Assembly: GCF_042214795.1 (NCBI RefSeq)
Contig: NZ_CP090177.1
Coordinates: 2,728,001 to 2,792,000 of the forward strand
Length of the DNA stretch: 64,000 bases
Direction: 5' to 3'
From: Arcobacter iocasae
GTDB lineage: Bacteria; Campylobacterota; Campylobacteria; Campylobacterales; Arcobacteraceae
Shown: positions 1 through 7,709 of the stretch, one piece after another
Layout of the letters: each line of letters starts with the position of its first letter
How positions within the stretch are numbered: the stretch's first letter is position 1
The notes under the pieces: generated by a model
Told to the model about the DNA's origin: nothing
The model's input: only the letters and a program-made list of their open reading frames with translations
Databases searched by the model: none
Program-made: the position numbers and the translations under genes

Positions 1-1
1 A

Positions 2-289
2 ATCCCAAACAATCACAAAAAAAGAATAAGAAATTCTAAGAATAGCACCTTTATATATCCCAATAATGAGTCATTTAGAGTTATAAGTAAAGATTCTAGT
101 TTTTATGATTTTATAAAAAAATTCAATGTTCTTTATTCTTCTTCAGCAAATGAGACTAAAAAAAACTTTGATGAAGAGTATGCTAAAGATGTCTCAGATG
201 TAGTTGTGATACAAAAAAATGGTTTTTTTGAAGATATTCCTTCTAAATTATATAAGATAAATAAATTTAAAGTTAAGAAATTAAGGTAA
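2..289 (+). CDS. YrdC/Sua5-family protein (TsaC-like), C-terminal part
   Basis: Open frame running in from the left edge and stopping at TAA 287-289; about 95 codons are visible. The tail contains a TFIYPN stretch, an SSSAN motif near the middle and a closing PSKLYKINKFKVKK, which I associate with Campylobacterota Sua5/YciO/YrdC proteins. In that family SSAN lies in the nucleotide/threonylcarbamoyl-adenylate site used for t6A modification of tRNA. The N-terminal catalytic half is outside the window, so the call rests on the tail alone. It could be a YrdC paralogue rather than the main TsaC. Confidence 0.55.
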   Translation: MPNNHKKRIRNSKNSTFIYPNNESFRVISKDSSFYDFIKKFNVLYSSSANETKKNFDEEYAKDVSDVVVIQKNGFFEDIPSKLYKINKFKVKKLR

Positions 290-348
290 TCTAAGACTAT
301 ATTAAGTCATAAGTCCATAAAATAAATATTATTCATAAAAGGCTACTC

Positions 349-1647
349 ATGTTTTTACATAGAGAAAATGAACTTGAAATATTACAAAAAGATTTCTCTA
401 TCCCTAATTCATCATTTAATTTTATTTTTGGAAGAAGAAAGATAGGTAAAACATCATTTGTAAACTCTTATATAAGTGGTAAAAATAGCTTTTATGTCTC
501 TTTTTTAGAGATGATGAATTTAATTACTTTTCAAACTATTCATAAAAATATCGAAAACTATTTAAATAAAAAAGTGGATACTTTTGATACTTTTGAATCT
601 TTTTTAAAAGTAATAGCAAAAGAGACCTTTGAAGAAAAATTGATTTTAGTATTAGATGACTTTCAAAACCTAATCAAAGTGGAAAAAGATGCCTTAAGTC
701 TTTTTTATAAGGCTTGGAATAAAGAGCTAAGTTCTTTAAATATCCAAGTTGTTATTTTATCATCTATTTGTTCTAGTAATAAAGATGATGAATATATTTA
801 CAAAAAATCTTCAAATATAATAAAACTAAATAAATTGCCATACTCTAGTATTAAAGAGTTAATTCCTGAGGTTCAAGCTGGTGATATTATGCATATTTTT
901 AGTGCTTATGGTACAAATCCTGATTATCTAAAACTATATAATCCTAAGAAAGATTTTCTTTTAAATATAAAAGAGAATTTTTTAAGTTATGATGGAGTTT
1001 TTTTCAATGATGGTATGGATTTTTTGAAAAAAGATTTAAATGAAATCTCAACATACTCTTCAATACTCTATGCAATAGCTTTAGGAAACAGTAAAATTGG
1101 AGCAATAGCAGACTTTTTAAACCTAAAATCAACTTATCTCACACGATATTTGCAAAAACTAATTGACATAATGATTATCAAAAAATATGTACCTATAAAT
1201 GAAGATATAAAAAAGAGCAAGTTTGGAAGATATGAGATTGAAGACAATTTTATGAGATTTTGGTTTTGTTATATATATCCTAATTATTCAACTCTTCAAA
1301 AGGGTGATACTAGTAGTGTGGTTAATCATATAAAAGAAGACTTTACAAAACGACTTGTGCAAAGCAGTTATAAAATGCATATTTTAAGTCTAATTAAAAA
1401 TGATCCATATAAATACTTAGGTTTTATTCCAAATAATCTTGGAAGTTGGTGGAATAATAAAGACACCAATATCGATATTATCGCTTATGATTCTAAAAAT
1501 ATTATCTTTATTGATACAAAGTGGAAAGATATTCAAGAACTAGAACAAAGCTATGCTATATTAAAAAATAAATCCGATGAATTTAAAACTACTCTAAATA
1601 AAAAATATATCATATTCTCTAAAATTTCCCCTACAAAAACTATCTAA
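349..1647 (+). CDS. DUF234-type P-loop ATPase
   Basis: 432 aa, the usual length for the archaeal-ATPase/DUF234 class of STAND-like P-loop proteins. The P-loop GRRKIGKTS is at residues 28-36, and a hydrophobic strand ending in DD at about 103-104 serves as Walker B. The middle holds a winged-helix-like section. The C-terminus (about 374-392) has a strand-D...strand-DTKW pattern resembling the degenerate PD-(D/E)xK-like domain of DUF234. The cellular role of this family is not established. It starts 60 bp after the YrdC-like gene and ends 10 bp before the Ig-like gene, so co-transcription is likely. Confidence 0.7.
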   Translation: MFLHRENELEILQKDFSIPNSSFNFIFGRRKIGKTSFVNSYISGKNSFYVSFLEMMNLITFQTIHKNIENYLNKKVDTFDTFESFLKVIAKETFEEKLILVLDDFQNLIKVEKDALSLFYKAWNKELSSLNIQVVILSSICSSNKDDEYIYKKSSNIIKLNKLPYSSIKELIPEVQAGDIMHIFSAYGTNPDYLKLYNPKKDFLLNIKENFLSYDGVFFNDGMDFLKKDLNEISTYSSILYAIALGNSKIGAIADFLNLKSTYLTRYLQKLIDIMIIKKYVPINEDIKKSKFGRYEIEDNFMRFWFCYIYPNYSTLQKGDTSSVVNHIKEDFTKRLVQSSYKMHILSLIKNDPYKYLGFIPNNLGSWWNNKDTNIDIIAYDSKNIIFIDTKWKDIQELEQSYAILKNKSDEFKTTLNKKYIIFSKISPTKTI

Positions 1648-1657
1648 AGGATTTTAT

Positions 1658-3268
1658 GTGGCTACAAATATTACAGTTAAAAGTCCAAATGGTGAAAGTG
1701 CAATATATGAAGTTAGTTTATTCGATGTCATAGATATAAAAAAAGGTGACTATGTACTTGTATCTGAGCGACCTGAGTTATTAGGCTTAGAAATTATTGA
1801 TGATTCTTTAAAAATAAACTTTCCAGATGGAAATAGTGTAGTAGTGAAAGATATAGTTACTTTTATCAATCAAAATAACCCAACAGATACACATGGACTT
1901 ATGGATAAATTAGATACCTCTGCCATATCTTTTTTAGATGAAAAAGGTAATTTTGAAGAAATAGATTTAGTGGATAAACTTTTAACCCTGATAGAAGAAT
2001 CAGAAAAAGCTCATAAAGCTGTTTCTCCTGCTCTTATTGATGGAAGTGACACTAATGCATTAAATACTAATATAACAAGTGATAATAGACCTACAATAAG
2101 AGGTATAACTGAAAGTGGGGCAACTGTAACCATCACAGATGATGATGAAAACATTCTAGGAAGTACAATAGCAGATGAGGATGGAAATTATTCAATAAGG
2201 ACAAGTGAACTTTCAAATGGGACACAAAATCTTAAAATAACAGCCACTGATAAAGCAGGTAATTCAGGAACAGAGATTCAAACAATCACTGTAAATACCT
2301 CAGAATCAGATATTAAAAAACTTGAAATAACAAATATATCAGATGCAAATGAAGAGTACTCTTATATAAATATAAGTGGCAAAGGATTGGAAAGTAAAAA
2401 TAGTGTGTCAATATTTGATGAAGATGGAATTAAAGTTGCTACAACAACTATATTAGAAGATGGAACTTGGAGTGCCGGTATCTCAAACTTTGCAGGAACA
2501 CCTGTGAGTAATAAAGAGTTTTTTAAAGCAATAGAAAATGATATAGCAGGAAATGAGATAGCACAAATAGATAGTAATCACTATTGGACTGAAAAGCTAG
2601 ATTCTTTAGATACACAAGAAACAGTTGACTTTGTGATGACAGGCATAGTAGACGATGAAATCAATACAGATACAATGCAGTCCCTTGAAAATGAAAACAC
2701 ACTATATGATGCTAAAATTGAAGATGATATTTCCCAATATGATATGAGAACAGTAAGTGAAGAATTAGCTATTGTAGAAAGTTTAGAAAATATTATTGAA
2801 GAAGATGAAAGTGAAGAAATTAACTCTATTGATGAAGAAAATATTGAATACGAGGATGAACTTGATTATATAGAAGATGATTTTTTAGATGATGTTCAAA
2901 TGGAATCTCTTCCTACTACTAAGGCTTTGACTTTAACTGGCATAGAAGGAAGTGTTGAAGATGAAATAATATTAGAGCAGTCTAATAATGAGGATACAAA
3001 AACAGAAAATGACGATGTATCTCTTGATGAACAAGAGCTAGAAGTGAAAGTTCCTATGGATAATGAGCTATCAAATAATGCTGCGAATAAAAGCGATGAG
3101 ATAGATATAAATGCACCAATAGATGAAACTAAAGAGGTGCTAGAATATACAAAAGGTTGGGCAAAATCAACTAATCAAATGAAAGATGGTGATGCTACAT
3201 TTGAAGTATGGACAAAAGACAATGCAATAGTATATATTGATACATCTACAAGCGTAACAGATATATAA
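1658..3268 (+). CDS. Acidic Ig-like-domain surface protein, GTG start
   Basis: 536 aa, strongly acidic. Residues 1-75 form a beta-rich N-terminal module. Residues about 140-213 are a bacterial Ig-like repeat (TIRG start, ATVTITD strand, DGNY turn, ATDKAGN near the end) of the kind found in large adhesins and type I-secreted biofilm proteins. A second, weaker Ig-like unit follows (about 220-300), then a long Glu/Asp-rich linker. No Sec signal peptide is visible. The start is GTG 1658, spaced six bases from AAAGGA; an ATG two bases upstream is out of frame. I infer a cell-surface or secreted adhesin-like protein; it is much shorter than typical Bap-type adhesins. Confidence 0.6.
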   Translation: MATNITVKSPNGESAIYEVSLFDVIDIKKGDYVLVSERPELLGLEIIDDSLKINFPDGNSVVVKDIVTFINQNNPTDTHGLMDKLDTSAISFLDEKGNFEEIDLVDKLLTLIEESEKAHKAVSPALIDGSDTNALNTNITSDNRPTIRGITESGATVTITDDDENILGSTIADEDGNYSIRTSELSNGTQNLKITATDKAGNSGTEIQTITVNTSESDIKKLEITNISDANEEYSYINISGKGLESKNSVSIFDEDGIKVATTTILEDGTWSAGISNFAGTPVSNKEFFKAIENDIAGNEIAQIDSNHYWTEKLDSLDTQETVDFVMTGIVDDEINTDTMQSLENENTLYDAKIEDDISQYDMRTVSEELAIVESLENIIEEDESEEINSIDEENIEYEDELDYIEDDFLDDVQMESLPTTKALTLTGIEGSVEDEIILEQSNNEDTKTENDDVSLDEQELEVKVPMDNELSNNAANKSDEIDINAPIDETKEVLEYTKGWAKSTNQMKDGDATFEVWTKDNAIVYIDTSTSVTDI

Positions 3269-3273
3269 ACTAA

Positions 3274-3303
3274 AAAAAGACATATTTAGCCTCTTTTTCT
3301 TAA
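3274..3303 (+). terminator. Weak terminator-like hairpin after the Ig-like gene
   Basis: AAAAAGA pairs with TCTTTTT across an 11-base loop six bases after the stop codon. The stem is weak and AT-rich, so this is tentative. Confidence 0.3.
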
Positions 3304-3360
3304 ATTTTCCCTTACTTTTAAGCATAAATAAAAACAATCTAAACTATAATTCCACTCTTC

Positions 3361-3436
3361 GACCCCGTCGTCTAGTGGCCAAGGACGACAGGATTTCCTC
3401 CTGTAAACTCAAGTTCGAATCTTGATGGGGTCGCCA
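3361..3436 (+). tRNA. tRNA-Glu (UUC)
   Basis: 76 nt including encoded CCA. Acceptor GACCCCG pairs with TGGGGTC (one G-T), the D arm contains GTCTAGTGG, the anticodon stem ACAGG/CCTGT encloses ATTTCCT giving anticodon TTC, and the T arm TCAAG/CTTGA carries a TTCGAAT loop. The short four-base variable region (no base 47) and the T11-A24 pair fit tRNA-Glu. Base 37 reads C where a purine is usual. It stands directly before the accessory tract at 3.4-9 kb and could be its insertion site. Confidence 0.85.
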
Positions 3437-4099
3437 ACTTACATTTACTATAAATAGGTATCTTTATTATAAAACTTCTTATTTTTTATTCTTTAAGGTT
3501 TACTAGGGTAACACTTTGGGTAACACTTTTATAAATTGTTTTGGTGATTAATGTTATAAAAATAGTACTTATCTACCAATTTTAAGTTAATAGTCAGGAA
3601 AATCAATATACCATATTATCAGTTGAAAATAATACAAGTTATCATTAAATCAATTAATAATAACTTGATAAAAAATATCTCTAGACAAATTGTTTGGAGG
3701 TATAAAATCCATTAAATTGAATTAAACAGTACTATATAAATTTATAATAGTAAAATCAAAAATAGTTGTTATTTTTTTATAATAACTTAATTAAATATCA
3801 TTCTAAAAAATGAAAGAGATATGAAACTCTTCGAGTTAAATTAAACATTATTAGTATACTAATATTATTAAATATAAGATATTATTTTTTAATATCTAAA
3901 AAGAAAAAACTGTTATCTTTGTGATAACAAATAAAAATATTTTTATTTAAAATTAAAGATAAATCTCTACCATGAGAAACTAACCAAATGAATGTAAAAA
4001 TATCAAAAAAAAATATTTTTTACATACTCCAATCAGATAAAAAATTACAATAATTAATTTTCAACTAATCAAAATATTTAATATAATAGAGGGAAAATA
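3437..4099. other. AT-rich intergenic tract after tRNA-Glu
   Basis: No credible gene in about 660 bp. It holds an exact tandem duplication of GGGTAACACTTT (3506-3529) and a short hairpin TGTTATC/GATAACA (3911-3929). The composition is extremely AT-rich. The position just 3' of a tRNA and before an AlpA-like gene fits the end of a mobile element, but no integrase gene or second tRNA 3' copy was found nearby. Confidence 0.5.
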
Positions 4100-4309
4100 A
4101 TGACAAATAATGAAACTCAAAATAATAGATGGATGAGTCCAAAAAACTTTGAATTAAAATATCAAATTAAGCAAAGTACTCAAGCAAAAATGAGAATGAA
4201 AAAGCTTATCCCTTTTTCAAAAATTGGAAAGTTTATTAGGTATGATCAAATTGAAATTGATAAGTGGTTTGAAAATCATAAAGTTGTAGAAATCAGAGAT
4301 TTGTTTTAA
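4100..4309 (+). CDS. AlpA/excisionase-like small DNA-binding protein
   Basis: 69 aa, preceded by GAGGGA at good spacing. The sequence WMSPKNFELKY, then IPFSKIGKFIRYD, then EIDKWFE follows the layout of MerR-like winged-helix excisionases and AlpA regulators: a helix-turn-helix, a wing with KxIRY, and a final helix ending in W. These proteins activate or direct excision of integrated elements. It is the first gene after tRNA-Glu, which fits a resident or decayed mobile element, though no partner integrase is nearby. Confidence 0.6.
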   Translation: MTNNETQNNRWMSPKNFELKYQIKQSTQAKMRMKKLIPFSKIGKFIRYDQIEIDKWFENHKVVEIRDLF

Positions 4310-4315
4310 CTATTT

Positions 4316-4375
4316 AAAGATATTTTTATTAATAAAAAATATCTTTTAGTGAGTGAAATAATATTTTCACTCACT
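4316..4375 (+). terminator. Two consecutive strong hairpins after the AlpA-like gene
   Basis: Hairpin 1 pairs AAAGATATTTTT (4316-4327) with AAAAATATCTTT (4335-4346). Hairpin 2 pairs AGTGAGTGAAA (4348-4358) with TTTCACTCACT (4365-4375). Both stems are perfect. Hairpin 1 is AT-rich with a short T tail, hairpin 2 lacks one. They probably end the small transcript, or form part of a structured RNA leading into the repeat array. Confidence 0.5.
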
Positions 4376-4530
4376 AATAATTTTTACAAATTATGTATCA
4401 ATTATTTTAATATATTTTCTTCTTAATATTTTTCAGCATTTAAACTTTCTTTAGCCAATTCTAATCATATATTTGAAATAAGATGAAAAAATTCTCTCAA
4501 AATTGATGATTCGCCTTTATACTGAAAATT

Positions 4531-4860
4531 ATGTATAAATACATGATTCGCTCAGTTTTTCATGTAGAAACACATGGCTCTATTTCATAGTATACAAGTA
4601 ATGAAATTTAAATACCATGTAGAAATGCATGGCTCTTATAGAGGAATAATCAAATTTCTTTAAAAAATGATGATTTATTTTTATTTTTTGAATTATGTAT
4701 AAATACATGATTCGGTTAGTTTTCCATGTATAAATACATGGCTCTATTTCATAGTATACAAGTAATGAAATTTAAATACCATGTATAAATGCATGGCTTG
4801 TAATGTGAGATAAAAATAGCATTATGTATAAACACATGGCTCTATTTCATAGTATAGTAG
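4531..4860. repeat. Duplicated array of short palindromes
   Basis: Seven copies of a 16-20 bp palindromic motif (consensus CATGTATAAATACATGGCTC, arms CATGTAT/ATACATG) begin at 4531, 4561, 4616, 4695, 4725, 4780 and 4824. Copies 1-3 and 4-6 lie at matching offsets, so the array is a 164-bp unit repeated twice plus a partial third. Between the second and third motif of each unit is another inverted repeat, ATTTCAT...ATGAAAT, centred on GTATAC. Copies 1 and 4 end in ATTCG, the others mostly in GGCTC. No ORF spans it. The surrounding 4376-5088 interval has no gene. Confidence 0.8.
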
Positions 4861-5088
4861 TGCAAAAATACAGTTTTAATTAAAAAATCAAAATGTTAAA
4901 ATTTCTTTATATATAGTTTTTCTTGTAATAGTTTTTTTTAGTATATATTTAAAAGAGCGTAAACCTATCTTATACTAAAAGTTTTATTATTTTTGATGAT
5001 TTTCCTTACTTAATAAAGAAAATTGTTTTTAGAGCATTTATGAGTGTTTTATAAGCATTGAATAATAAAACAAATCTACTAATAACTT

Positions 5089-5316
5089 TTATTTGTCTTT
5101 TTCTAAATTTAATTTATATCCCAATACTTCAATAATCTGTAAACCAAAAGCAAAATCAAATCGACCCCTTGATATTTTCTGCCGCACAGAAGCTTCCGTA
5201 TAATCAAATCCTTTTTCATTTAAAATTTTTGTTAACTCAATAAAATTTATATCTTCTTGTAACATTAATTTTTTGATAAGGAGTTTGGCTTCTTTTGTAT
5301 AGTCTTTTTCTTCCAT
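5089..5316 (-). CDS. DUF6471-type small protein
   Basis: 75 aa. The middle reads FIELTKILNEKG then EASVRQKISRGRFDFAFGLQIIEVLG, which matches the DUF6471 pattern of an HTH-like fold (a helix with LA/LT..L, then KISRG.F...F..Q...LG). The family's role is not established; it is often found on mobile elements. A good promoter lies upstream on the minus strand, divergent from the membrane-protein gene at 5461. Confidence 0.6.
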   Translation of the reverse strand: MEEKDYTKEAKLLIKKLMLQEDINFIELTKILNEKGFDYTEASVRQKISRGRFDFAFGLQIIEVLGYKLNLEKDK

Positions 5317-5344
5317 AAGTATTCTTTTTAATTAAATTTTATAA

Positions 5345-5374
5345 ATTGTATCATATTTAATAAGAATTTGTCAA
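5345..5374 (-). promoter_or_regulatory. Promoter of the DUF6471 gene
   Basis: On the minus strand TTGACA (5369-5374) is followed 18 bases later by TACAAT (5345-5350), 29 bp upstream of the start codon. This is a near-consensus sigma-70 promoter, unusual in a phylum where -35 boxes are generally weak. Confidence 0.55.
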
Positions 5375-5401
5375 AAATAAGTCAAATTATTCATAAATGA
5401 C

Positions 5402-5430
5402 TTGACATTATTTATCATATATGATAATAT
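5402..5430 (+). promoter_or_regulatory. Promoter with overlapping 16-bp palindrome
   Basis: TTGACA (5402-5407) and TAATAT (5425-5430) are 17 bases apart. The spacer and part of the -10 are covered by a perfect palindrome, TTATCATATATGATAA (5412-5427), placed where a repressor would block RNA polymerase. It drives the gene at 5461. The DUF6471 protein or the XRE protein at 6420 could be the binder. Confidence 0.6.
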
Positions 5431-5460
5431 TTTCTCACTTAAAAACGAAAAGGATTGAAT

Positions 5461-5796
5461 ATGAATAATGAAGATAAAAACAGTAAGAAGTTTTTGATAA
5501 AAAATATTTTTCTTGAGCCAATTATTCCAGTTGTATTTTTTATTTATTGCATTAGTTTTAATGTATGTGATATAAAAATAGTTTCAGTATTTTTAACTAT
5601 TTTTATATCAGGTATTTTTTATAAATTTGTATTTTATATAAAGGTGCATTATAGATTTATTTTTCAAGTTGGAGTTGTCTGTGTTGATTGGTTTTTAATT
5701 GATATTGTTAATTTTATATCTAACAATAGTTTTTATTTTTTAAAGCCATCTTTACTTGAAACAATAGCAAAAAATTCTTTGGCATTTGTTGTATAA
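5461..5796 (+). CDS. Small integral membrane protein, unknown function
   Basis: 111 aa from ATG 5461, which has AAAGGA at good spacing; an in-frame TTG two codons upstream lies too close to the ribosome site. After a charged N-terminus there are about three hydrophobic segments (roughly residues 18-35, 39-58 and 66-86). I do not recognise a family. It is expressed from the palindrome-controlled promoter just upstream and is followed 18 bp later by another small gene. Confidence 0.5.
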   Translation: MNNEDKNSKKFLIKNIFLEPIIPVVFFIYCISFNVCDIKIVSVFLTIFISGIFYKFVFYIKVHYRFIFQVGVVCVDWFLIDIVNFISNNSFYFLKPSLLETIAKNSLAFVV

Positions 5797-5814
5797 AATT
5801 AAAAGGAAAATAAT

Positions 5815-6027
5815 ATGTTAAATGTAAAAACTGTAATTGAATTAGAAAATAAATTTTCGAAAAAAGAACAAGAAAAAGTTTTAGATTTTTTAGAAAATGA
5901 GTTTGGAATTAGAAATGAAAATGTAAAAATATTTGCTGCATCAACTTATGCTACTGAAAGTGAATTTGCAAGTGAAATTTATAATAAAGTAAATCAGATT
6001 TTAGTAGATGATTTTAAAGAGTATTGA
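5815..6027 (+). CDS. Hypothetical 70-aa acidic protein
   Basis: Soluble, acidic, 70 aa, with AAAAGGA upstream and an ATG start. The predicted content is helical (ELENKFSKKEQEKVLDFLENEF). It follows the membrane protein by 18 bp and is probably in the same transcript. No family recognised. Confidence 0.5.
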   Translation: MLNVKTVIELENKFSKKEQEKVLDFLENEFGIRNENVKIFAASTYATESEFASEIYNKVNQILVDDFKEY

Positions 6028-6036
6028 AATTTTAAA

Positions 6037-6138
6037 TTAAGATTCTTTACTCTTTGATTTTAAATTTATTGTTAAGTATAGTGTATAAATTGTAATAACA
6101 GTTATGATTGATAATTTTACAAATTCTAGCATTTCCAT
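6037..6138 (-). CDS. 33-aa single-pass membrane microprotein
   Basis: Short frame opposite to its neighbours: MEMLEF start, hydrophobic core VKLSIITVITIYTLYLTI, and a basic tail rich in Lys/Ser. A ribosome site AAAAGGA sits five to six bases before ATG (6136-6138). The single transmembrane helix with a charged tail is the architecture of type I toxins or small membrane regulators, but no antisense RNA was identified. Convergent with the 5815 gene. Confidence 0.45.
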   Translation of the reverse strand: MEMLEFVKLSIITVITIYTLYLTINLKSKSKES

Positions 6139-6191
6139 GTGTATCCTTTTTTGTATTTTATCTATTCTAAATATTTATGTCAATATAGTAT

Positions 6192-6398
6192 TTGAATTTA
6201 AATGCAGGTTATTTATATGTTAAATTTAATAGTTGTATTTCTTTTTATTTTTCCTGGGATTATTTAATTATACTCTCTACTACTAGTGAAGTTATTTATA
6301 CTGCTTTGTTTCAAATTGTATTAGGTTTAGGTTTGTTTTATTTAAATAAGTATAAAGATGTAAAAAAAGTACAAAATATTTTGCGTAAGTTGTTTTGA
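6192..6398 (+). CDS. Possible small membrane protein, start uncertain
   Basis: The frame opens at a TTG with no convincing ribosome site. The C-terminal half has a hydrophobic segment (ALFQIVLGLGLFYL) followed by a basic tail. A second frame starting at ATG 6203 also encodes a hydrophobic stretch ending in FPGII before a stop, so the gene may be frameshifted. Low confidence. Confidence 0.25.
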   Translation: MNLNAGYLYVKFNSCISFYFSWDYLIILSTTSEVIYTALFQIVLGLGLFYLNKYKDVKKVQNILRKLF

Positions 6399-6419
6399 TA
6401 ACTATCTAAAGATTTAGCG

Positions 6420-6668
6420 TTATTTTTGTTTAAAAAACTCTTCAATATCAATGTCAAATATTTTACTTAATTTGTATAAATGAACAATAGAATAATGATG
6501 TGTCTTAATCTTTGGATTTTCCACATGAGATATATAACTAGAGTTTTTTAAACCTAACTCAATTGATAAATCAAGTTGAGTCATATTTCTTTCAATTCTT
6601 AGTTGTCTTATATTATTTGAGATTAAATCTTGAAATTCTAATATTTCATCTTCTGAAAAATTAAGCAA
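6420..6668 (-). CDS. XRE-family HTH transcriptional regulator
   Basis: 82 aa. A Cro/CI-type helix-turn-helix spans about residues 18-70 (IRQLRIERNMTQLDLSIELG, then SYISHVE, then LYKLSKIFDI and IEEFF). Such single-domain proteins are usually repressors of their own and neighbouring promoters. Two copies of a TACATATATGTATAATT element lie immediately upstream between this gene and the divergent gene at 6804, which supports local control. Confidence 0.75.
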   Translation of the reverse strand: MLNFSEDEILEFQDLISNNIRQLRIERNMTQLDLSIELGLKNSSYISHVENPKIKTHHYSIVHLYKLSKIFDIDIEEFFKQK

Positions 6669-6678
6669 TTAGAGCCTT

Positions 6679-6750
6679 TACATATATGTATAATTATTAA
6701 AAGATTTTATATGAATTGTGAAATATCCAATAATACATATATGTATAATT
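6679..6750. promoter_or_regulatory. Paired operator-like palindromes upstream of the XRE gene
   Basis: TACATATATGTATAATT occurs exactly twice, at 6679-6695 and 6734-6750, in the intergenic region between the XRE gene and the divergent PLDc_N-domain gene. The core ACATATATGT is a perfect palindrome. The first copy lies just upstream of the XRE start codon. Likely autoregulatory operators. Confidence 0.55.
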
Positions 6751-6803
6751 TGTTATTAATATTTAATTTTGTAAAATAAAAATAATTTAAATTAGGAGAA
6801 AAG

Positions 6804-7028
6804 ATGGAAGTAGGAAATATTATTTCAAGCATATTGACATTCTTTGTACCATTGATTATATTTGTTTATTATATATATGCACTAATTGATATATTAAAGA
6901 ATGAATTTACAGGTAACAATAAATTAATTTGGCTGATTATTTATTTTATATTGCCCCTTGTAGGTGTTTTACTATATTTTCTTATTGGTAGAAAACAAAA
7001 AATACCAAAAATACAAAAAAGTAATTAA
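6804..7028 (+). CDS. PLDc_N-domain small membrane protein
   Basis: 74 aa with two transmembrane segments (about 10-30 and 43-62). The pattern YALIDILKNEF...LIWLIIYFILPLVGVLLYFLIGR is that of the phospholipase-D-nuclease N-terminal (PLDc_N) domain, often found as a stand-alone membrane anchor. The function of stand-alone copies is not known. AGGAGA precedes the ATG. It is followed by two lipoprotein genes on the same strand. Confidence 0.7.
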   Translation: MEVGNIISSILTFFVPLIIFVYYIYALIDILKNEFTGNNKLIWLIIYFILPLVGVLLYFLIGRKQKIPKIQKSN

Positions 7029-7056
7029 ATCTTGAATTTATACATTGGAATAATAA

Positions 7057-7701
7057 ATGAAAAAATTAAATAAAAGTTTTGTACTTTTTATGTTAAGTGC
7101 AATAATACTTACAGGTTGTGGAACTACACAATTACAAACAAGAGCAAAATTAACTAGAACTATTACTTTAGATAAAAGTAAAAAACAAAATAGAAATATA
7201 TATGTTCAAGTTTCAAATACAGCTGGAAGTGGAGGAGAAAATCTAAAGCTTTATGATGATCTAAAAACAAAATTACAAGCTAAAGGCTATACCTTAGTTA
7301 CTAGCTCAAAAGATGCTTCTTATGGTTTGTTTGTAAATGTATTATTTGCAAATAATCTAAAGGAAGCAAATGCGATTAAGAGTGCTGTCTCTTCTGGAGT
7401 ATTAGCAGGTGGTTCAACTGCTATTGGTGGAGGAAGTGGAAGTAGTTCTTTAATTGTTGGCGCTCTTGCTGCTCTAGGTGGAGGAATTATTGGTTCTGCT
7501 ATGGAAGATGATATCTTTCGTGCTGTAATTGATGTGGAAATTAGAGATTATAAAATTAAAGATGCCAAAATAGATAATACTAATTACAATAAGTATTTAA
7601 CAAGAGTATTTATAGAAGCTGTTAGGATGAATCTAAAGCTTAATGAAGCTCTTCCAATTTTAAGTTCAAAAGCATCAACAGAAATATCAAATTTATTTTA
7701 A
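7057..7701 (+). CDS. TraT-like complement-resistance lipoprotein
   Basis: 214 aa. A lipoprotein signal ends in the lipobox LTGC (Cys about 21). The body matches the TraT family: TKLQAKGYTLV, a YGLFVNVLF strand, a glycine-rich hydrophobic segment (about residues 122-150) and an RAVIDVEIRDYK strand. TraT is an outer-membrane lipoprotein of conjugative plasmids that blocks mating-pair formation and protects against complement; chromosomal copies occur. Eight bases separate it from the next lipoprotein gene. Its presence supports a mobile-element origin for this tract. Confidence 0.75.
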   Translation: MKKLNKSFVLFMLSAIILTGCGTTQLQTRAKLTRTITLDKSKKQNRNIYVQVSNTAGSGGENLKLYDDLKTKLQAKGYTLVTSSKDASYGLFVNVLFANNLKEANAIKSAVSSGVLAGGSTAIGGGSGSSSLIVGALAALGGGIIGSAMEDDIFRAVIDVEIRDYKIKDAKIDNTNYNKYLTRVFIEAVRMNLKLNEALPILSSKASTEISNLF

Positions 7702-7709
7702 GGAAAAGA

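Noticed and set aside
4531..4860. CRISPR array
   Set aside because: The repeats are palindromes of 16-20 bp at uneven distances, their spacers are themselves duplicated, and there are no cas genes in the window.
4531..4860. Type III toxin-antitoxin RNA or retron RNA
   Set aside because: No ToxN-like endoribonuclease and no reverse transcriptase is encoded nearby.
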